Source: Pseudomonadota bacterium (GTDB taxonomy: Bacteria; Pseudomonadota; Gammaproteobacteria; Steroidobacterales; Steroidobacteraceae). Taken from it: a DNA stretch of 60,881 nt. The stretch is taken from positions 1 through 60,881 of the forward strand of contig JAJYUA010000024.1 of NCBI GenBank assembly GCA_021792755.1. Direction: 5' to 3'. This document shows, piece by piece, positions 1 to 9,550 of the stretch. A program made the position numbers and the translations under genes. A model generated the notes under the pieces. The model did not search any database. It had not been told where the DNA came from and saw only the letters and a program-made list of their open reading frames with translations. Positions within the stretch are counted from its first letter, which is position 1. The number at the start of each line of letters is the position of its first letter.

Positions 1-84
1 GACCAGCCCGGTGAGGATCATGCCGGGGCGGATGCGTTGATTGGCGAGACTCTGCTCGAAGAGCTGTGCGAAACTTTCTGTCAT
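1..84 (-). CDS. rpsA: 30S ribosomal protein S1, N-terminal fragment
   Basis: The first 28 codons of ribosomal protein S1, which helps recruit mRNA to the 30S subunit. The translation begins MTESFAQLFEQSLANQ and continues RIRPGMILTG, the usual start of gammaproteobacterial S1 before the first OB-fold. The gene runs off the left edge of the window. The start ATG is preceded by GAAGG. It lies directly downstream of cmk on the same strand, the conserved cmk-rpsA order of gammaproteobacteria, which supports the identification despite the short length. Confidence 0.9.
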   Translation of the reverse strand, partial: MTESFAQLFEQSLANQRIRPGMILTGLV

Positions 85-304
85 ACCTTCACTCGCACGG
101 TCCGTGAGGAGCCGTGCACTTCACTGGGCCTTGCTTCCTGCGGCCCAGGCAGATACAAACATGGCGCGCGGATCCTTCCCGCGCGCCGACCGGAAAATCT
201 TCAGCGAGACCGGTTTCCCGGGATAAGGTATCCCCAGGCACCGATCCCTCGCGATGCCGGGTCTCGCAGACCTACTCGCTCTCGCGGCAGCGGGGCGCGG
301 AGTT
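85..304 (-). other. cmk-rpsA intergenic region (rpsA leader)
   Basis: This 220-base gap lies between the cmk stop and the rpsA start. It holds no convincing gene; the open frames crossing it are shadows. In other gammaproteobacteria rpsA has its own promoters and an autoregulated leader here, so it probably carries rpsA control signals. I could not pick out a clear -35/-10 pair or a leader fold. Confidence 0.4.
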
Positions 305-982
305 TCACCTCCAGAGCGCGCGCCTTCTGCCCAACTCAATCACACGCGCGGCGACTTCCCCGATCGACAGTCCCGTCGAATCGATCACCTCGGCGTCGCG
401 CGCGGGAACGAGCGGGGCGACAGCCCGGGCGGAGTCCCGCGCGTCGCGCTCGGCGATCTCGCGCGAAAGGGCGGAGAGGCTAGCATTGGAACCCTTTTCT
501 TTCAACTGGTTATAGCGCCTGAGCGCCCGCTCCTCGGCGCTGGCGGTGAGAAAAATCTTCAGTGCGGCATCAGGGAAGACCACCGTGCCCATGTCCCGGC
601 CGTCGGCCACCAGGCCAGGGGGCTCGGCGAAGGCGCGCTGGCGCTCGAGCAGTGCTGCGCGCAGGGGCGGCCAAGCGGCCACGCGCGAAGCATCCTGCCC
701 GGCTTCCTCGGTGCGGATGGCATCGGTAACGTCCTCTCCCCCGAGCAAAACGCGCTCAGCCTCGTGCTCAACGCCGAAGCGAACGTCCATGGTGACCGCG
801 AGTCGCGCGTGCCCCTCGACATCGTCCTGGTCAAGTCCACGCTTGCGTCCGGCCAGGGCCACCAGGCGGTACAGTGCGCCGCTGTCGAGCAAATGCCAGC
901 CGGCATGATGCGCCACGATCGTGCTGAGGGTGCCCTTGCCCGAGCCGCTTGGCCCATCGACGGTCAGGACGGGAGCGCTCAC
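305..982 (-). CDS. cmk: Cytidylate kinase
   Basis: Phosphorylates CMP and dCMP with ATP in cytosolic pyrimidine nucleotide recycling. The 225-residue product starts VSAPVLTVDGPSGSGKGT, with a P-loop (GPSGSGKGT) at residues 9-17, followed by the DSGALYR CMP-binding segment and the VADGRDMGTVVFPDA motif typical of Cmk. The GTG start at 982 is preferred over the longer frame because homology begins there and because it overlaps the aroA stop (GTGA), a sign of translational coupling. Length matches the family (about 220-230). It is followed by rpsA as in most relatives. Confidence 0.95.
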   Translation of the reverse strand: MSAPVLTVDGPSGSGKGTLSTIVAHHAGWHLLDSGALYRLVALAGRKRGLDQDDVEGHARLAVTMDVRFGVEHEAERVLLGGEDVTDAIRTEEAGQDASRVAAWPPLRAALLERQRAFAEPPGLVADGRDMGTVVFPDAALKIFLTASAEERALRRYNQLKEKGSNASLSALSREIAERDARDSARAVAPLVPARDAEVIDSTGLSIGEVAARVIELGRRRALWR

Positions 983-2301
983 GCCGCCTCGATCCGCAAG
1001 CCCGCCGCCCGCGAGAGCTCGAGGAAGCCCGGGAAGGAGGTGGTGACATTGGCGACGTCTCGGATCTCGATGGAACCGCGGGCAGCCAGGCCCGCCACCG
1101 AAAACGCCATGGCGATGCGGTGATCGCCCTGGCTCTCGATGATGCCGCCGGAAAATCCCCTGCCCCCGCGAATCCACAGCCCATCCTCGAGCAGCCGATT
1201 CTCGACCCCGAGTCTGGTGAGTCCCTGTGCCATGGCCGCCAGGCGATCGCTTTCCTTCACGCGCAGCTCCTGTGCTCCGCGCACCAGCGTCTCGCCCTCG
1301 GCAAGCGCCGCAGCGATGAAAAAGACCGGAAACTCATCGATCGACAGCGGCACCAGTTCCTCGGGGACCTCGATCCCGCGCAGCCGGCTCTGGTGCACCT
1401 CGATGTCCGCAATGGGCTCCCCACGCTGCGAGGCGCCGTGAGGATGCAGACGGATGTCCGCCCCCATCTGCCCGAGCAGCCTCAACAGGCCGGTCCGCGT
1501 CGGGTTGATGCCAACGTTGCGCAGCAGCAGCCCGCGCTCGGCGGCAAGGCAACCGGCCACCATGAAGAACGCCGCCGAGGAGAAGTCCGCCGGCACTCTC
1601 ACGGCGGTGGCACTGAGACGCTGACCGCCCTCGATCGAGACGCTCGGCCCCTCGCGCACCAGAGTGACACCGAAGGCCTCCAGCATGCGCTCGGTGTGAT
1701 CGCGCGCCGGGGCGGGCTCCGTCACGCGGGTCCGTCCACTGGCCCGCAGCCCCGCCAGCAGCACGGCGGACTTCACCTGCGCGCTCGCCACGGGCAGGCG
1801 GTATTCGATCGCTTTCAGGCCGGGCGTACCGTGGATATGCACCGGCGGGCGTCCGTCGCGGGTCTCGATACGCGCCCCCATCGCACGAAGCGGCTCTGCC
1901 ACCCGCTCCATGGGGCGGCGCATGAGCGACTCGTCCCCGATCAGCACCGAATCGAACCGCTGCGGGGCAAGCAGGCCCATGAACAGGCGCATCGCCGTAC
2001 CGGCATTGCCCATATCGAGCGGCGAAGCCGCCCCGCTCAATCCCTGGGCACCCACGCCATGCACCAGGACGTGTTGCGGCTGAAGATGCTCGATGCGCAC
2101 ACCGAGCGCGCTCAGGGCGCGCAGCGTCGAAAGACAGTCCTCCCCGGCGAGAAACCCGCTGATCTCGGTATCGCCTTCGGCGAGCGCCCCGAGCATCAGC
2201 GCCCGGTGGGAAATCGACTTGTCGCCGGGCACCGTGATCTCCCCGGAGACCTCGCCGCCGGGGCCGACCCGGTAATGCATCCTTTTATCACTCGCCATCA
2301 T
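979..2301 (-). CDS. aroA: 3-phosphoshikimate 1-carboxyvinyltransferase (EPSP synthase)
   Basis: Transfers the enolpyruvyl group of PEP to shikimate-3-phosphate, the sixth step of the shikimate pathway. The 440-residue product shows the N-terminal PGDKSISHRALMLGALAEG motif, GNAGTAMRL, LMRRPMERV, KESDRLAAMAQGL and DHRIAMAFSVAGLAA, all hallmark substrate-contact segments. Two ATGs in a row open the gene, so the start could be three bases further in. It sits 18 bases after pheA and overlaps cmk by four bases, which suggests one transcript running serC-serA-pheA-aroA-cmk. Confidence 0.96.
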   Translation of the reverse strand: MMASDKRMHYRVGPGGEVSGEITVPGDKSISHRALMLGALAEGDTEISGFLAGEDCLSTLRALSALGVRIEHLQPQHVLVHGVGAQGLSGAASPLDMGNAGTAMRLFMGLLAPQRFDSVLIGDESLMRRPMERVAEPLRAMGARIETRDGRPPVHIHGTPGLKAIEYRLPVASAQVKSAVLLAGLRASGRTRVTEPAPARDHTERMLEAFGVTLVREGPSVSIEGGQRLSATAVRVPADFSSAAFFMVAGCLAAERGLLLRNVGINPTRTGLLRLLGQMGADIRLHPHGASQRGEPIADIEVHQSRLRGIEVPEELVPLSIDEFPVFFIAAALAEGETLVRGAQELRVKESDRLAAMAQGLTRLGVENRLLEDGLWIRGGRGFSGGIIESQGDHRIAMAFSVAGLAARGSIEIRDVANVTTSFPGFLELSRAAGLRIEAA

Positions 2302-2319
2302 GCTCGTCAGTTCCCTGCC

Positions 2320-3459
2320 TCAAAGAAGCGCCCGCGGATAAGAGCCCAACAACCGGAAGAGCGAGGCGCGCTGTTTCAACGCAGCGAGAGCGCGCGCTAC
2401 GTGCGGATCCTCGGCGTGCCCGTCGACGTCGATGAAAAACACATAGTCCCACTTGCGCCGGTGCGACGGACGTGACTCGATGCGCGTCATGCTGACCCGG
2501 TGACGCGCCAGTGGCTCGAGCAGCCGGTGAAGCGCCCCCGGCGCATCCGTGTGTCCGACCGACACCAGAAGCGTGGTGCGGTCCCGGCCGCTCGGGGAAA
2601 GAAGCCTGCGGCCGAGCACGAGAAAGCGCGTGGCGTTGTCGGCGCGATCCTCGATCTGTGCCGCGAGCACCTTCAGGCCGTAGACCTCAGCGGCGGTCTC
2701 GCCGGCGATGGCCGCCGTGCCGCGCTCGTCGCGGGCGCGGCGCGCAGCCTCGGCGTTGCTCGAGACCGGGATCTGCTCGACCTCGGGCAGGTGCTCGTGC
2801 AGCCAGATACGGCACTGGGCGAGTGACTGCGGGTGCGAGCAGATGCGCACGATGCGCCCCAACGCGCTCATGTTGCCCATCAGGTGGTGGTGGATACGCA
2901 GCTCCACCTCGCCGCAGATCCTCAGCGGCGAGGTGAGGAAGCGGTCCAGGGTGTGGTTGACGGTACCCTCGGTGGAGTTTTCGATCGGCACCACTCCGAA
3001 ATCGGCGGCCGCAGACTCCACTTCGTGAAAGACCTCGTCGATCGAGCTAAGAGGAAGCGAGCGTACAGAGTGCCCGAAGTGGGTCAGCACCGCCGTCTGG
3101 CTGAAGGTGGCCTCGGGCCCGAGGTAAGCGACCTTCAGCGGCTCCTGCTGCGCCAGGCACGCTGACATGATCTCGCGAAAGAGCCGCAGGATCTCCTCAT
3201 CGCGCAGCGGCCCGCGATTGCGCTCGCGCGCCCTGCGCAGCACCTCGGCCTCGCGCTCCGGGCGGTAGAAATCCACCGTCTTGCCGTCGCGGCTCTTCGA
3301 CAGGCCGACCTGCTGGGCCAGGCGTGCCCGCTCGTTCAGCAACCGGTGGATTTTTTCATCGACCGCATCGATTCGCTCGCGCATCGCGGTCAGGGCGGCG
3401 CCGGGCGCGGTGGTGCCGGCGCGTGCTCGCGCTCCGCCAGAGGGGGTCTTTCGTGTCAT
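2320..3459 (-). CDS. pheA: Bifunctional chorismate mutase / prephenate dehydratase
   Basis: Converts chorismate to prephenate and then to phenylpyruvate for phenylalanine synthesis. Of 379 residues, an AroQ-type chorismate mutase helix bundle covers about residues 25-105 (MRERIDAVDEKIHRLLNERA), the dehydratase about 110-290 (VAYLGPEATFSQTA, PIENSTEGTVNHTLD, DNATRFLVLG with the TRF triad), and an ACT domain the C-terminus (GALHRLLEPLARHRVSMTRIESRPS, with the ESRP phenylalanine-binding motif). Feedback inhibition by phenylalanine is therefore expected. The start at 3459 was chosen because upstream sequence is low-complexity and overlaps serA; it leaves a 5-base gap to the serA stop. Confidence 0.95.
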   Translation of the reverse strand: MTRKTPSGGARARAGTTAPGAALTAMRERIDAVDEKIHRLLNERARLAQQVGLSKSRDGKTVDFYRPEREAEVLRRARERNRGPLRDEEILRLFREIMSACLAQQEPLKVAYLGPEATFSQTAVLTHFGHSVRSLPLSSIDEVFHEVESAAADFGVVPIENSTEGTVNHTLDRFLTSPLRICGEVELRIHHHLMGNMSALGRIVRICSHPQSLAQCRIWLHEHLPEVEQIPVSSNAEAARRARDERGTAAIAGETAAEVYGLKVLAAQIEDRADNATRFLVLGRRLLSPSGRDRTTLLVSVGHTDAPGALHRLLEPLARHRVSMTRIESRPSHRRKWDYVFFIDVDGHAEDPHVARALAALKQRASLFRLLGSYPRALL

Positions 3460-3464
3460 GTTCG

Positions 3465-4634
3465 TCAGATGATGTAGGCCGAGAGGACACCGTCGATGAG
3501 ACGCAGCTTGCCAAGCAGTTCCTCGCCGACCGGTCCGTCGAGGTCGATCAGCGTGTAAGCGTACTCGCCCCGCGACTTGTTGAGGAGATCCTCGATGGCG
3601 AGCCCCGCGTCCGCGAGGCACGTGCAGATCCGCCCGAACCTGTTCGGCACGTTGCGGTTGACGATCGCCAGGCGCGCCGTTCCGGGCAGCCGGGGCAGCA
3701 GCGCCTCGGGATAGTTGATGCTGTTGCGGATGTTGCCGTTCTCCAGGAAGTCGCGCAGCTGATCCGCCGCCATGATGGCGCAGTTGTCGGCCGCCTCGGC
3801 GGTCGAGGCGCCGAGGTGCGGCAGGGTGATCACCCGCGGATGATCCTTCAGCAGGTTGTTCGGAAAATCGCAGACGTAGGCGTGCAGCCGACCGCCATCG
3901 AGGGCGGCGATCACCTGCGGATCATCGACGATGCCGGGTCGCGAGAAATTCAGCAGCACCCCGCCTTTCTGCATGAGCTTCACGCGGTATTCGTTGACGA
4001 GTCCCCGGGTCTGCTCGTTGAGCGGCACGTGCAGCGTGACGAAGTCCGAGCGCGCGAACAGGTCATCGAGCGAGAGCGCCTGCTCGACACCCGCGGAGAG
4101 CTGCCCGGCGCGCTGCACGGTGATCTTCGGATCGTAGCCCAGCACCCGCATGCCGAGGGCCGCGGCGGCGTTGGCCACCTCCACGCCCACCGCCCCGAGA
4201 CCGACCACCCCGAGGATGCGCCCGGCGAGCTCGAAGCCGAAGAACGCCTGCCGGCCGCTGTGCACCTGCGCATCGATCGAGGCGTCATCGCCCTCGAGCG
4301 AGCGCGCGAACGCCCAAGCCTGACAGATGTTGCGCGCGGCGAGAAAGAGGCTCGCGAGCGCCAGCTCCTTGACCGCGTTGGCGTTGGCGCCGGGGGCGTT
4401 GAATACGGGGATGCCGCGGCGACTGAGGTCCTCGACCGGAATGTTATTGACGCCCGCACCGGCACGGGCTACCGCGCGCAGCGTCTGCGGGACGGCCCAC
4501 CTGTGCATGTCGGCGGAACGTACCAGGACGGCGTCCGGACGATCGAGGCCGGAGGCGACCTCGTAGCGCTCGCGCGGCAGGCGCTCGAGCCCCCGGGCGC
4601 TGATGTGGTTGAGCGTCAGGATGCGGTATTTCAT
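3465..4634 (-). CDS. serA: D-3-phosphoglycerate dehydrogenase (ACT-domain type)
   Basis: Oxidises 3-phosphoglycerate with NAD+, the first step of serine synthesis. The 389-residue protein has the D-2-hydroxyacid dehydrogenase fold: [25 protein letters not shown], a Rossmann [17 protein letters not shown] stretch near residue 145, an active-site arginine segment ([12 protein letters not shown]) and [12 protein letters not shown] carrying the catalytic histidine. The last 70 residues form an ACT-like domain, suggesting serine control. It is a short-form SerA, of the kind found beside serC in Pseudomonas-like and Gram-positive genomes. It begins one base after the serC stop, so the two first serine-pathway enzymes are coupled. 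Confidence 0.9.
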   Translation of the reverse strand: MKYRILTLNHISARGLERLPRERYEVASGLDRPDAVLVRSADMHRWAVPQTLRAVARAGAGVNNIPVEDLSRRGIPVFNAPGANANAVKELALASLFLAARNICQAWAFARSLEGDDASIDAQVHSGRQAFFGFELAGRILGVVGLGAVGVEVANAAAALGMRVLGYDPKITVQRAGQLSAGVEQALSLDDLFARSDFVTLHVPLNEQTRGLVNEYRVKLMQKGGVLLNFSRPGIVDDPQVIAALDGGRLHAYVCDFPNNLLKDHPRVITLPHLGASTAEAADNCAIMAADQLRDFLENGNIRNSINYPEALLPRLPGTARLAIVNRNVPNRFGRICTCLADAGLAIEDLLNKSRGEYAYTLIDLDGPVGEELLGKLRLIDGVLSAYII

Positions 4635-4635
4635 A

Positions 4636-5718
4636 TCAACCGTGGCGGCGCTCGAACTCCCTCATGAAGGCGACCAGGGCCTCGACGCCCCGGATCGGCA
4701 TCGCGTTGTAGAGGCTCGCACGCATGCCGCCGACGGAGCGATGCCCCTTCAGATGCGTGAGGCCCGCGGACTGCGCGCCGGCGAGAAACAGCGCATCGAG
4801 CCCTGGCCGCGCGAGCGTAAACGGCACATTAATCCGCGAACGGCACTCCCTCGCCACCGGATTGCGGTAGAAATCCGAGGCGTCGATTGCGCCGTAGAGG
4901 AGCTCGGCCTTGGCGCGATTGTGCGCTTCCATCGCCGCGAGCCCCCCCTGTCTCTCGATCCACTCGAACACGAGCCCGGCGATGTACCACGCGAAGGTCG
5001 GCGGAGTATTGAGCATCGAGCCATGGGCGGCCATCTGGGTGTAATCCAAGATCGAGGGGGTGGCGGGCCGCGCCCTGCCGAGAAGGTCCTCGCGGACGAT
5101 GACGATGACGAGCCCCGCGGGGCCGATGTTCTTCTGTGCGCCGGCGTAAATCAGCCCGAAGCGACTCACCTCGACCGGGCGCGACAGGATGCTCGAGGAC
5201 ATGTCGGCCACCAGAGGCACCGCGCCCGTTTCGGGCACATAGGGGAACTCCACGCCGTCGATGGTCTCGTTGGTCGTGTAATGCACGTACGCGGCGAGCG
5301 CATCGAGGCGCAGCGCCTCCTGGGCCGGCACGGTCGTGTAATGGGACGCCTGCTCGTCGGCCGCCACGTTGACCTTCACGCCGAGCCTGCCGGCCTCCTC
5401 GATCGCCTTGCCCGACCAGCTGCCGGTGTTGAGGTAGTCGGCTGCCGCGCCGAAGGCGGCAAGATTCAGCGGCACGGCGGCAAACTGCGCCGTGGCCCCG
5501 CCCTGCAGAAAGAGCACCTTGTAGCCGGCGGGAATCGCGAGCAAGGCGCGCAGGCGCGCCTCGGCCCTCTCGGCGAGCGCCACGAAGGCCTGCCCGCGGT
5601 GGCTGACCTCCATCACCGACATGCCGTTGCCCTGCCAATCGGTGAGCTCATCGCGGGCCTGCTCGAGCACTTCCAGCGGCAGCGCCGCGGGTCCGGCGGA
5701 GAAATTGAAGACGCGCAC
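4636..5718 (-). CDS. serC: Phosphoserine aminotransferase
   Basis: PLP enzyme that transaminates 3-phosphohydroxypyruvate to phosphoserine (and serves vitamin B6 synthesis in many bacteria). The 360-residue product starts [21 protein letters not shown], the characteristic N-terminus, with [67 protein letters not shown] (PLP lysine in AQKNIG) and a C-terminal [12 protein letters not shown]. Full length. It lies between gyrA and serA on one strand, the order seen in many gammaproteobacteria (gyrA-serC-...-aroA-cmk). Confidence 0.96.
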   Translation of the reverse strand: MRVFNFSAGPAALPLEVLEQARDELTDWQGNGMSVMEVSHRGQAFVALAERAEARLRALLAIPAGYKVLFLQGGATAQFAAVPLNLAAFGAAADYLNTGSWSGKAIEEAGRLGVKVNVAADEQASHYTTVPAQEALRLDALAAYVHYTTNETIDGVEFPYVPETGAVPLVADMSSSILSRPVEVSRFGLIYAGAQKNIGPAGLVIVIVREDLLGRARPATPSILDYTQMAAHGSMLNTPPTFAWYIAGLVFEWIERQGGLAAMEAHNRAKAELLYGAIDASDFYRNPVARECRSRINVPFTLARPGLDALFLAGAQSAGLTHLKGHRSVGGMRASLYNAMPIRGVEALVAFMREFERRHG

Positions 5719-5829
5719 CTTGGAGGCCGCCTCGCATTGCCATTCGGGGAACGGCCGATAGTATCAAGCGGCAGGGCCGGCTTGAGAACTTTCGGCCATC
5801 CTCGCCCGCCCGGGCTTGCCGGGAGTGCG

Positions 5830-8445
5830 CTAGGCGCCCGGATCGGCCTCCGGCGCCGGCACCGGCACCTCGTCGCTCTCGGCCGGCTGCTCCTCGGAGC
5901 CCGCCTCGCCGTTCTCCAGGCTCTCGAGCCGCTCGAGGCCGACCAGCCGCTCCCCCTCATCGAGACGGATCAGGCGCACCCCCTGGGTGTTGCGGCCGAG
6001 CACCGACACCTCGTCGACCGGTGTGCGCACGAGAGTGCCGTTCGAGCTGATCAGCATGATCTCCTGACCCGGCAACACCTGCAGCGCCGCCACGGCGGCG
6101 CCGTTGCGCTCGCTCGTCTGAATCGCGATCACGCCCTGGCCGCCGCGGCCCTGGCGCGGAAATTCCTCGACGGGCGTGCGCTTGCCGTACCCGGCCGCGG
6201 ATGCCGTGAGCACCGCCCCGCCGGCCACCACGATGAGCGCGATCAGCTGCTGACCCTCCCCGAGCCGGATGCCGCGCACGCCGGCGGCGTCCCGGCCCAT
6301 CGGGCGCACCTCCTCTTCGTGGAAGCGGATGGCCTTGCCGCCGCTCGAGACCAGAATGACCTCGCGCTCGCCGTCGGTGATCGCCACGCCGACCAGGCGA
6401 TCGTTGTCGTGCAGATCGACCGCGATGATGCCGCTTGCGCGAGGATGCGAGAACGCGGCAAGCGGCGTCTTCTTGACCGTGCCCTGACTGGTTGCCATGA
6501 ATACGTAGTGCTGCTCGTCATACTGCTTGATCGGCAACAGCGCGTTGATCTTCTCTCCCTGCTCGAGCGGCAGCAGATTCACCATGGGCTTGCCCGCCGA
6601 AGCCCGGCCGGCCTGCGGCAGCTCGTACACCTTCAGCCAGTACACCTTGCCGCGGTTGGAGAAGCACAGGACCGTATCGTGCGTGTGGGCGACGAAGAGC
6701 TTCTCCACGAAGTCCTCGTCCTTGACCGCGGTGGCGGCCTTGCCCCGCCCGCCGCGGCGCTGGGTCTGGTACTCGGTGAGCGGCTGGCACTTGGCGTAGC
6801 CGCCGTGGGAAAGCGTCACCACCACGTCCTGCGGCTCGATGAGGTCCTCGGTGGTGAGATTGAGCTGGTCGCGGCTGATCTCCGTGCGGCGCGCGTCGCC
6901 GTAGCTCTCACGGATCTCGATGAGCTCCTCGCGGATCACCCGGGTGAGCCGCTCGGGACGCGTCAGGATATCGGTGAGGTCGCCAATGCGGGCGAGCAGC
7001 TCGCGGTACTCGTCGATGATCTTGCCCTGCTCGAGCCCGGTGAGGCGGTGCAGGCGCATCTCGAGAATCGCCTGCGCCTGGGCCTCGGAGAGCCGATAGC
7101 CCGCCGCCGAAAGACCCGTGCCTTCGGGCAGCGCAGCGGCGCGCGTCGAGACGTCCCCGGCGCGCTCGAGCAGCTGCGTGACCACGCCCGGCCGCCAGTG
7201 ACGCCCCATCAAGCCCGCGCGCGCCTCGGCCGGCGAGGCGGCGGCCCTGATGAGGCCGATCACTTCCTCGATGTTGGCGAGCGCGACGGCGAGGCCCTCC
7301 AGGATGTGGGCACGCTCGCGGGCCTTGGCGAGCTCGAAGATCGTGCGCCGGGTGACGACCTCTCGGCGGTGCCGGATGAACGCCTCCAGCATTTCCTTCA
7401 GCGACATCAGCTTCGGCTGCCCGTCCTCGAGGGCCACCATGTTGATGCCGAACACCGTCTCCAGAGGCGTCTGGGCATAAAGGTTATTGAGGACGACCTC
7501 GGCGTTCTCGCCGCGCCTGAGCTCGATCACGATGCGCATACCGTCCTTGTCCGACTCGTCCCTGAGGCCGTCGCCGGCGATGCCCTCGATGTGCTTCTCG
7601 CGCACGAGCTGCGCGATGCGCTCGATCAGGCGCGCCTTGTTGACCTGGTAGGGCAGCTCCGTCACCACGATCGCCTGGCGATCGCCGCGGCCGATCTCCT
7701 CGATGGCGACGCGTGCGCGCACCGAGAGCCGCCCGCGTCCGGTGCGGTAAGCGGTGGCAATCTCCTGCGCGCCGTTGATGATGCCGCCGGTCGGGAAGTC
7801 CGGCCCCGGCACGTGCTGCATCAGCGCGCCGAGCGGCAGCTGCGGATCCTCGAGCAGCGCCAGGCAGGCATTGACCACCTCGGCGAGGTTGTGCGGCGGA
7901 ATGTTGGTCGCCATGCCGACCGCGATGCCGGTCTGACCGTTGACCAGCAGATGCGGAACGCGCGTCGGCAGCACCGAGGGCTCAAGCTCGGACTCGTCGT
8001 AGTTCGGGACGAAATCGACGGTGTCCTTGTCGATGTCGGCCAGCAGCTCGTGCGCCAGGCGCGACATGCGCACCTCCGTGTAGCGCATGGCCGCGGGCGT
8101 ATCGCCGTCGACCGAGCCGAAATTGCCCTGACCGTCGACCAGCAGATAGCGCATGGAGAACGGCTGCGCCATGCGCACGATGGTGTCGTAGACGGCCGTA
8201 TCCCCGTGCGGGTGGTACTTGCCGATCACGTCGCCGACGACGCGCGCGGATTTCTTGTAAGGCTTGTTCCAGTCGTTGCCGAGCTCGCGCATCGCGTATA
8301 GCACGCGCCGGTGCACCGGCTTCAGGCCATCGCGCACATCGGGCAGGGCACGCCCGACGATCACGCTCATGGCGTAATCGAGGTAGGACTGCCGCATTTC
8401 CTCTTCGAGGCTGACCGACAGGACTTCGCGCGCTATCTCAGACAT
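5830..8445 (-). CDS. gyrA: DNA gyrase subunit A
   Basis: Breakage-reunion subunit of DNA gyrase. The 871-residue product has the N-terminal [20 protein letters not shown], the quinolone-determining region [17 protein letters not shown] and the catalytic tyrosine in [14 protein letters not shown]. The C-terminal half carries beta-pinwheel repeats including the GyrA-box QTQRRGGRG. The position equivalent to E. coli Ser83 is threonine, which is native in Pseudomonas and should not be read as acquired resistance; the Asp87 equivalent is intact. The ATG at 8445 is chosen over a TTG seven codons upstream because the family starts with MSE. The tail is acidic and proline-rich. Confidence 0.97.
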   Translation of the reverse strand: MSEIAREVLSVSLEEEMRQSYLDYAMSVIVGRALPDVRDGLKPVHRRVLYAMRELGNDWNKPYKKSARVVGDVIGKYHPHGDTAVYDTIVRMAQPFSMRYLLVDGQGNFGSVDGDTPAAMRYTEVRMSRLAHELLADIDKDTVDFVPNYDESELEPSVLPTRVPHLLVNGQTGIAVGMATNIPPHNLAEVVNACLALLEDPQLPLGALMQHVPGPDFPTGGIINGAQEIATAYRTGRGRLSVRARVAIEEIGRGDRQAIVVTELPYQVNKARLIERIAQLVREKHIEGIAGDGLRDESDKDGMRIVIELRRGENAEVVLNNLYAQTPLETVFGINMVALEDGQPKLMSLKEMLEAFIRHRREVVTRRTIFELAKARERAHILEGLAVALANIEEVIGLIRAAASPAEARAGLMGRHWRPGVVTQLLERAGDVSTRAAALPEGTGLSAAGYRLSEAQAQAILEMRLHRLTGLEQGKIIDEYRELLARIGDLTDILTRPERLTRVIREELIEIRESYGDARRTEISRDQLNLTTEDLIEPQDVVVTLSHGGYAKCQPLTEYQTQRRGGRGKAATAVKDEDFVEKLFVAHTHDTVLCFSNRGKVYWLKVYELPQAGRASAGKPMVNLLPLEQGEKINALLPIKQYDEQHYVFMATSQGTVKKTPLAAFSHPRASGIIAVDLHDNDRLVGVAITDGEREVILVSSGGKAIRFHEEEVRPMGRDAAGVRGIRLGEGQQLIALIVVAGGAVLTASAAGYGKRTPVEEFPRQGRGGQGVIAIQTSERNGAAVAALQVLPGQEIMLISSNGTLVRTPVDEVSVLGRNTQGVRLIRLDEGERLVGLERLESLENGEAGSEEQPAESDEVPVPAPEADPGA

Positions 8446-8621
8446 GGACCGGGGCGGAGGCGGCAATGGCAGACATCAATCTCTCAGGCCTTGGCTCTCG
8501 GGAAGCACCAAAAGGGCAATGTTAGCACGGCGGGCGCATTCGGCGCTGCGCCGGGGCGCGAGATGATCGATAATGGGTTGCAACGCGGCCGGCGCTTCGG
8601 GCCGCGACCCGGAGGGTTCGT

Positions 8622-9413
8622 ATGGCAACCGCATCACACCGTCCCGACCCGGACGCCCGCGGCCGAAACGCCGAGCAGGGCGAGCTCGCCAAGTTCGATG
8701 CGCTCTCGGAGCGCTTCTGGGACGAGCACGGACAGTTCCGGCCGCTGCATCTGCTGAACCCGGTGCGGCTGCGCTTCGTGGCCGAGCGATGTGCGCTGGC
8801 GGGCGGGCGCGTGCTCGACGTCGGCTGCGGTGGCGGACTGCTCGCCGAGGCGCTCGCGCGCGAGGGCGCGCGGGTCACGGCGATCGATCTGGCGCCGGGG
8901 ATGATCGAGGTCGCCCGCATGCACGCCAGCGTCCACGGTCTTTCGATCGATTACCGGCTGGCTGGCGCCGAAGAGCTCGCCGCAAGCCACCCCGCGGGCT
9001 TCGATGTGCTCACCTGCATGGAAATGCTCGAGCACGTTCCCCGGCCTGAGAAGATGCTCGCGACGCTCGCCGCATTGGTGCGGCCCGGGGGCTCGGTGTT
9101 CGTTTCCACGCTGAATCGCAACCCGAAGTCCTTTCTCGTGGCCATCCTCGGGGCCGAGTACCTGCTCTCGCTCGTGCCGCGCGGCACGCACGAGTATGAG
9201 CGCTTCATCCGCCCGAGCGAGCTCGCCGGCTGGGCGCGCTCGGCCGGCCTCGGTGCCCGCGCCATGGCCGGCATCATGCTCAATCCCCTGACCAGAACGG
9301 CCCGTCTGACGTCAGACCCTTCGGTAAACTACCTGGCGCACTTCGTCCGCGACCCCCTGGCGCCACCCGGTCCCGCGGCACGAGCGCGGGGCGGCGTTTC
9401 CCGGGACAGCTGA
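8622..9413 (+). CDS. ubiG: Ubiquinone biosynthesis O-methyltransferase
   Basis: SAM-dependent methyltransferase acting twice in ubiquinone synthesis. The 263-residue protein contains FDALSERFWDEHGQFRPLHLLNP, a signature of UbiG, then the SAM motif I VLDVGCGGGLLAEALA at about residues 64-79, motif II VTAIDLAPGMIEVA, the CMEMLEHVP segment and LVRPGGSVFVSTLNRNPKSF. The C-terminus is about 15 residues longer than usual and basic/proline-rich. It is transcribed divergently from gyrA across a 176-base gap that must hold both promoters. Confidence 0.93.
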   Translation: MATASHRPDPDARGRNAEQGELAKFDALSERFWDEHGQFRPLHLLNPVRLRFVAERCALAGGRVLDVGCGGGLLAEALAREGARVTAIDLAPGMIEVARMHASVHGLSIDYRLAGAEELAASHPAGFDVLTCMEMLEHVPRPEKMLATLAALVRPGGSVFVSTLNRNPKSFLVAILGAEYLLSLVPRGTHEYERFIRPSELAGWARSAGLGARAMAGIMLNPLTRTARLTSDPSVNYLAHFVRDPLAPPGPAARARGGVSRDS

Positions 9414-9439
9414 AACGCATGCCTTTTTTTCGAGCCCCG

Positions 9440-9503
9440 GGGACGGGTTACCCGGCTCATCCCGAGCCTCGTCCCGTTCGGGCGGGACCGCGGCTTCGCC
9501 GCG
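9440..9503. terminator. Hairpin cluster between convergent ubiG and the RluB-like gene
   Basis: Two perfect stem-loops occur back to back: GTCCCG-TTCGGG-CGGGAC (9471-9488) and CGCGGC-TTC-GCCGCG (9489-9503). They sit between two converging genes, where a bidirectional terminator is expected. There is no clean U-tract after the stems, only a T7 run further left at 9424-9430, so termination is inferred from position. Confidence 0.4.
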
Positions 9504-9550
9504 CTCAAGTCGCTGCCGGCAATTCGGCCAGCGCGTGCCGGAAAAGCCGC

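Noticed and set aside
8160..8230. Quinolone-resistance change in GyrA (Thr at the E. coli Ser83 position)
   Set aside because: Threonine is the normal residue in several gammaproteobacteria such as Pseudomonas aeruginosa, and the Asp87 position is unchanged.
4603..8301. 1232-residue open frame on the plus strand across serC and gyrA
   Set aside because: It is the antisense shadow of two certain genes in GC-rich DNA, with His/Arg/Leu-rich sequence and no domain.
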